64,000 bases of DNA from CALHKP01 sp963558075 (GTDB taxonomy: Bacteria > Bacillota > Clostridia > Peptostreptococcales > Anaerovoracaceae). Numbering within the stretch: the first letter of the stretch is position 1; every line of letters starts with the position of its first letter. Positions 62,944 through 64,000 of this stretch are shown one piece after another. Location of the stretch: NCBI GenBank assembly GCA_963558075.1, contig CAUWFN010000009.1, positions 53,581 to 117,580 on the forward strand, given 5' to 3'. Both the position numbers and the translations under genes were made by a program. Below the pieces are notes generated by a model. The model was not told the DNA's origin. It did no database searches and was given only the letters and a program-made list of their open reading frames with translations.

Positions 62944-63867
62944 ATGAAACTGGCAACAATCCGTTATAACGAAGATGTTTTTGCAGGCGTTGTGAAAAAT
63001 GATAGCTTCTATGCATTCAGTAGTATCGAAAGTAGCCTTCCAAATGACATGATTGAGTTCATAGAAGGTTATGACGAGTATAAAGGTGTAGTTGAGGCAA
63101 AGCTTGGCAATGCGAAGCCTACATGCGATGTAGCAGATGCAGTATTTCTTTCGCCAATTCCAAGACCAAGAACATTCAGGGATTTCATGTGTTTTGAAGA
63201 GCATGTTGTTAATAGTGGCAAAGCTGCGGCTTTCCCAGATGATGTGCTAAAAGGCATGATGGCTGTGTGGCAGAAGATGCCTGCATTTTACTTCTCTAAC
63301 ACTAATGTGTTCTATGGTGCAGGCGAGCCGATAAAAATGCATCCTGTATCTTCGCGCTTTGATATGGAATTTGAAATTGCAGTTATCGTAGGCAAAAAGG
63401 GAATTAACCTAACACCTGATGAGGCGATGGATCATATTTTCGGTCTTACAATCTTAAATGACTGGAGCGCAAGAGATATTCAGATGGAAGAAATGAAAAT
63501 GCAGCTTGGACCTGCAAAGGGAAAAGATTACGCAAATTCGATGGGACCTGTGATTGTAACTATGGATGAGCTTTGCGATTATGCGGTTCCTGGGGACCCT
63601 CAGCGCTTTGATATGAAAACAAAGCTTTATAGAAACGGAGAGCTTCTGAGAGAAAATAATACGAAGAGTATTTATCATACTTACGGGGACATGATTGCTC
63701 ATGCATCAAAGGAGACAAGCGTATATCCTGGAGATGTTCTTGGCTCTGGAACAATCGGAGGCGGCGCACTGCTTGAATACTTTGGTAAGCTTCCTTTCAT
63801 CACAGCAGGTGATGTAATCGAAATGGAAGTTGAAGGAATCGGATGCCTCAGAATGGAAGTCGTATAG
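62944..63867 (+). CDS. Fumarylacetoacetate hydrolase family protein
   Basis: This 307-residue protein has the FAH C-terminal fold: metal ligands in FDMEFEIAVIVGKKG and LNDWSARDIQ, then GPVIVTMDEL and the glycine-rich SGTIGGGALLE. Family members hydrolyse or decarboxylate beta-diketo acids in aromatic and amino acid breakdown. The N-terminal domain of about 80 residues is also present. I start at MKLATIRYN, behind GAGGGAG; an ATG three codons upstream is closer to that site. It may be co-transcribed with the reductase. The exact substrate cannot be told. Confidence 0.86.
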   Translation: MKLATIRYNEDVFAGVVKNDSFYAFSSIESSLPNDMIEFIEGYDEYKGVVEAKLGNAKPTCDVADAVFLSPIPRPRTFRDFMCFEEHVVNSGKAAAFPDDVLKGMMAVWQKMPAFYFSNTNVFYGAGEPIKMHPVSSRFDMEFEIAVIVGKKGINLTPDEAMDHIFGLTILNDWSARDIQMEEMKMQLGPAKGKDYANSMGPVIVTMDELCDYAVPGDPQRFDMKTKLYRNGELLRENNTKSIYHTYGDMIAHASKETSVYPGDVLGSGTIGGGALLEYFGKLPFITAGDVIEMEVEGIGCLRMEVV

Positions 63868-63883
63868 CAGCTGAATTGATATT

Positions 63884-63899
63884 TTGTGACATGACACAA
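63884..63899 (+). promoter_or_regulatory. 16-bp near-palindrome after the FAH gene
   Basis: TTGTGACATGACACAA equals its reverse complement except at one pair of positions. It lies 17 bases after the stop and has no T-run, so it is not a terminator. It resembles a binding site for a Crp/Fnr-type dimer and may serve a gene beyond the right edge. The last 100 bases of the window hold no open frame that I would call. Confidence 0.4.
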
Positions 63900-64000
63900 G
63901 TCTAGGCAAAATGGTTTGTTAGAATATTAAGGGATAGATATAGTTTCTATTGAAAAAGTCAAGAGTAAAAGCAGAAAAAACTAAAAAATATTTTTAGGCG

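Noticed and set aside
1..64000. CRISPR arrays, insertion sequences, prophage genes or toxin-antitoxin pairs
   Set aside because: No regularly spaced direct repeats, transposase, integrase or phage structural proteins were found; the repeats seen are short and local.

Overview
The window looks like a chromosomal segment of a low-GC, Gram-positive anaerobe of the class Clostridia. The evidence is a class B sortase, a SEC-C tailed SecA, a CvpA/pyr cluster with the Firmicute-type PyrD(1B)-PyrK pair, a GlnK/GlnL-like two-component system, the MEP-pathway kinase IspE, an AddB-type recombination nuclease, an RF2 gene with the usual +1 frameshift, and purine-rich Shine-Dalgarno sites throughout with several TTG starts. 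The many amino-acid and peptide functions and the absence of sugar genes would suit an asaccharolytic, amino-acid-fermenting member of Eubacteriales (Family XIII / Anaerovoracaceae-like). That family-level placement is a guess. I see no phage, insertion sequence, CRISPR array or rRNA.

Layout. 1-3977 (minus strand): cvpA-pyrK-pyrD-pyrF-pyrE-pyrB, with pyrB cut by the left edge. 4129-6359: sensor kinase and response regulator of the GlnK/GlnL type; the kinase start is preceded by a tandem repeat that carries a ribosome binding site. 6452-7579: YkvI-like permease. 7825-12306: tadA, an Ig-like membrane protein, ispE, a GntR regulator and a MATE exporter. 12495-14487 (minus): a DUF2871 protein and the HtrA protease, the latter divergent from the redox chaperone Hsp33. 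14617-20288: hslO, ddl, a DUF1934 protein, a 36-residue membrane peptide, a DUF1846 protein and a ClC antiporter. 20453-26261: phosphohexomutase, sortase B, a phosphoribosyltransferase, a purine permease and an EamA exporter.

26420-30042 is a cobalamin nucleotide-loop assembly operon (cobT, cobU, cobS, a reduced CobU paralogue, cobC). It contains no corrin-ring genes, which suggests cobinamide salvage or remodelling. It ends in three related hairpins. 30216-42941 holds housekeeping genes: birA, a CorC/HlyC-type CBS protein, secA, prfB, tex, a HAD phosphatase, and an addB without an adjacent addA and with an eroded Walker A. tRNA-Thr(CGU) follows.

43209-53836 is the most distinctive part. A MerR regulator is followed on the same strand by an M20D amidohydrolase, three RocB-like M20 metallohydrolases, a YtcJ-like amidohydrolase and an AGCS sodium:amino-acid symporter. 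Near-palindromic operator candidates lie before the regulator and before the first hydrolase. I infer a regulated system for taking up a small substrate and hydrolysing amide or acyl bonds in it; the substrate is unknown. 53960-64000 holds a small membrane protein, a threonine-dehydratase-like enzyme, a cation/calcium exchanger, an EF-G-like GTPase, an unrecognised 212-residue protein, radA, a DtxR-family regulator, a ferredoxin-tailed aldo/keto reductase and an FAH-family hydrolase.

No gene-free stretch exceeds 300 bases. Short terminators separate most transcription units. Two genes (the GlnL-like regulator and the ClC antiporter) contain sharply GC-rich internal patches.
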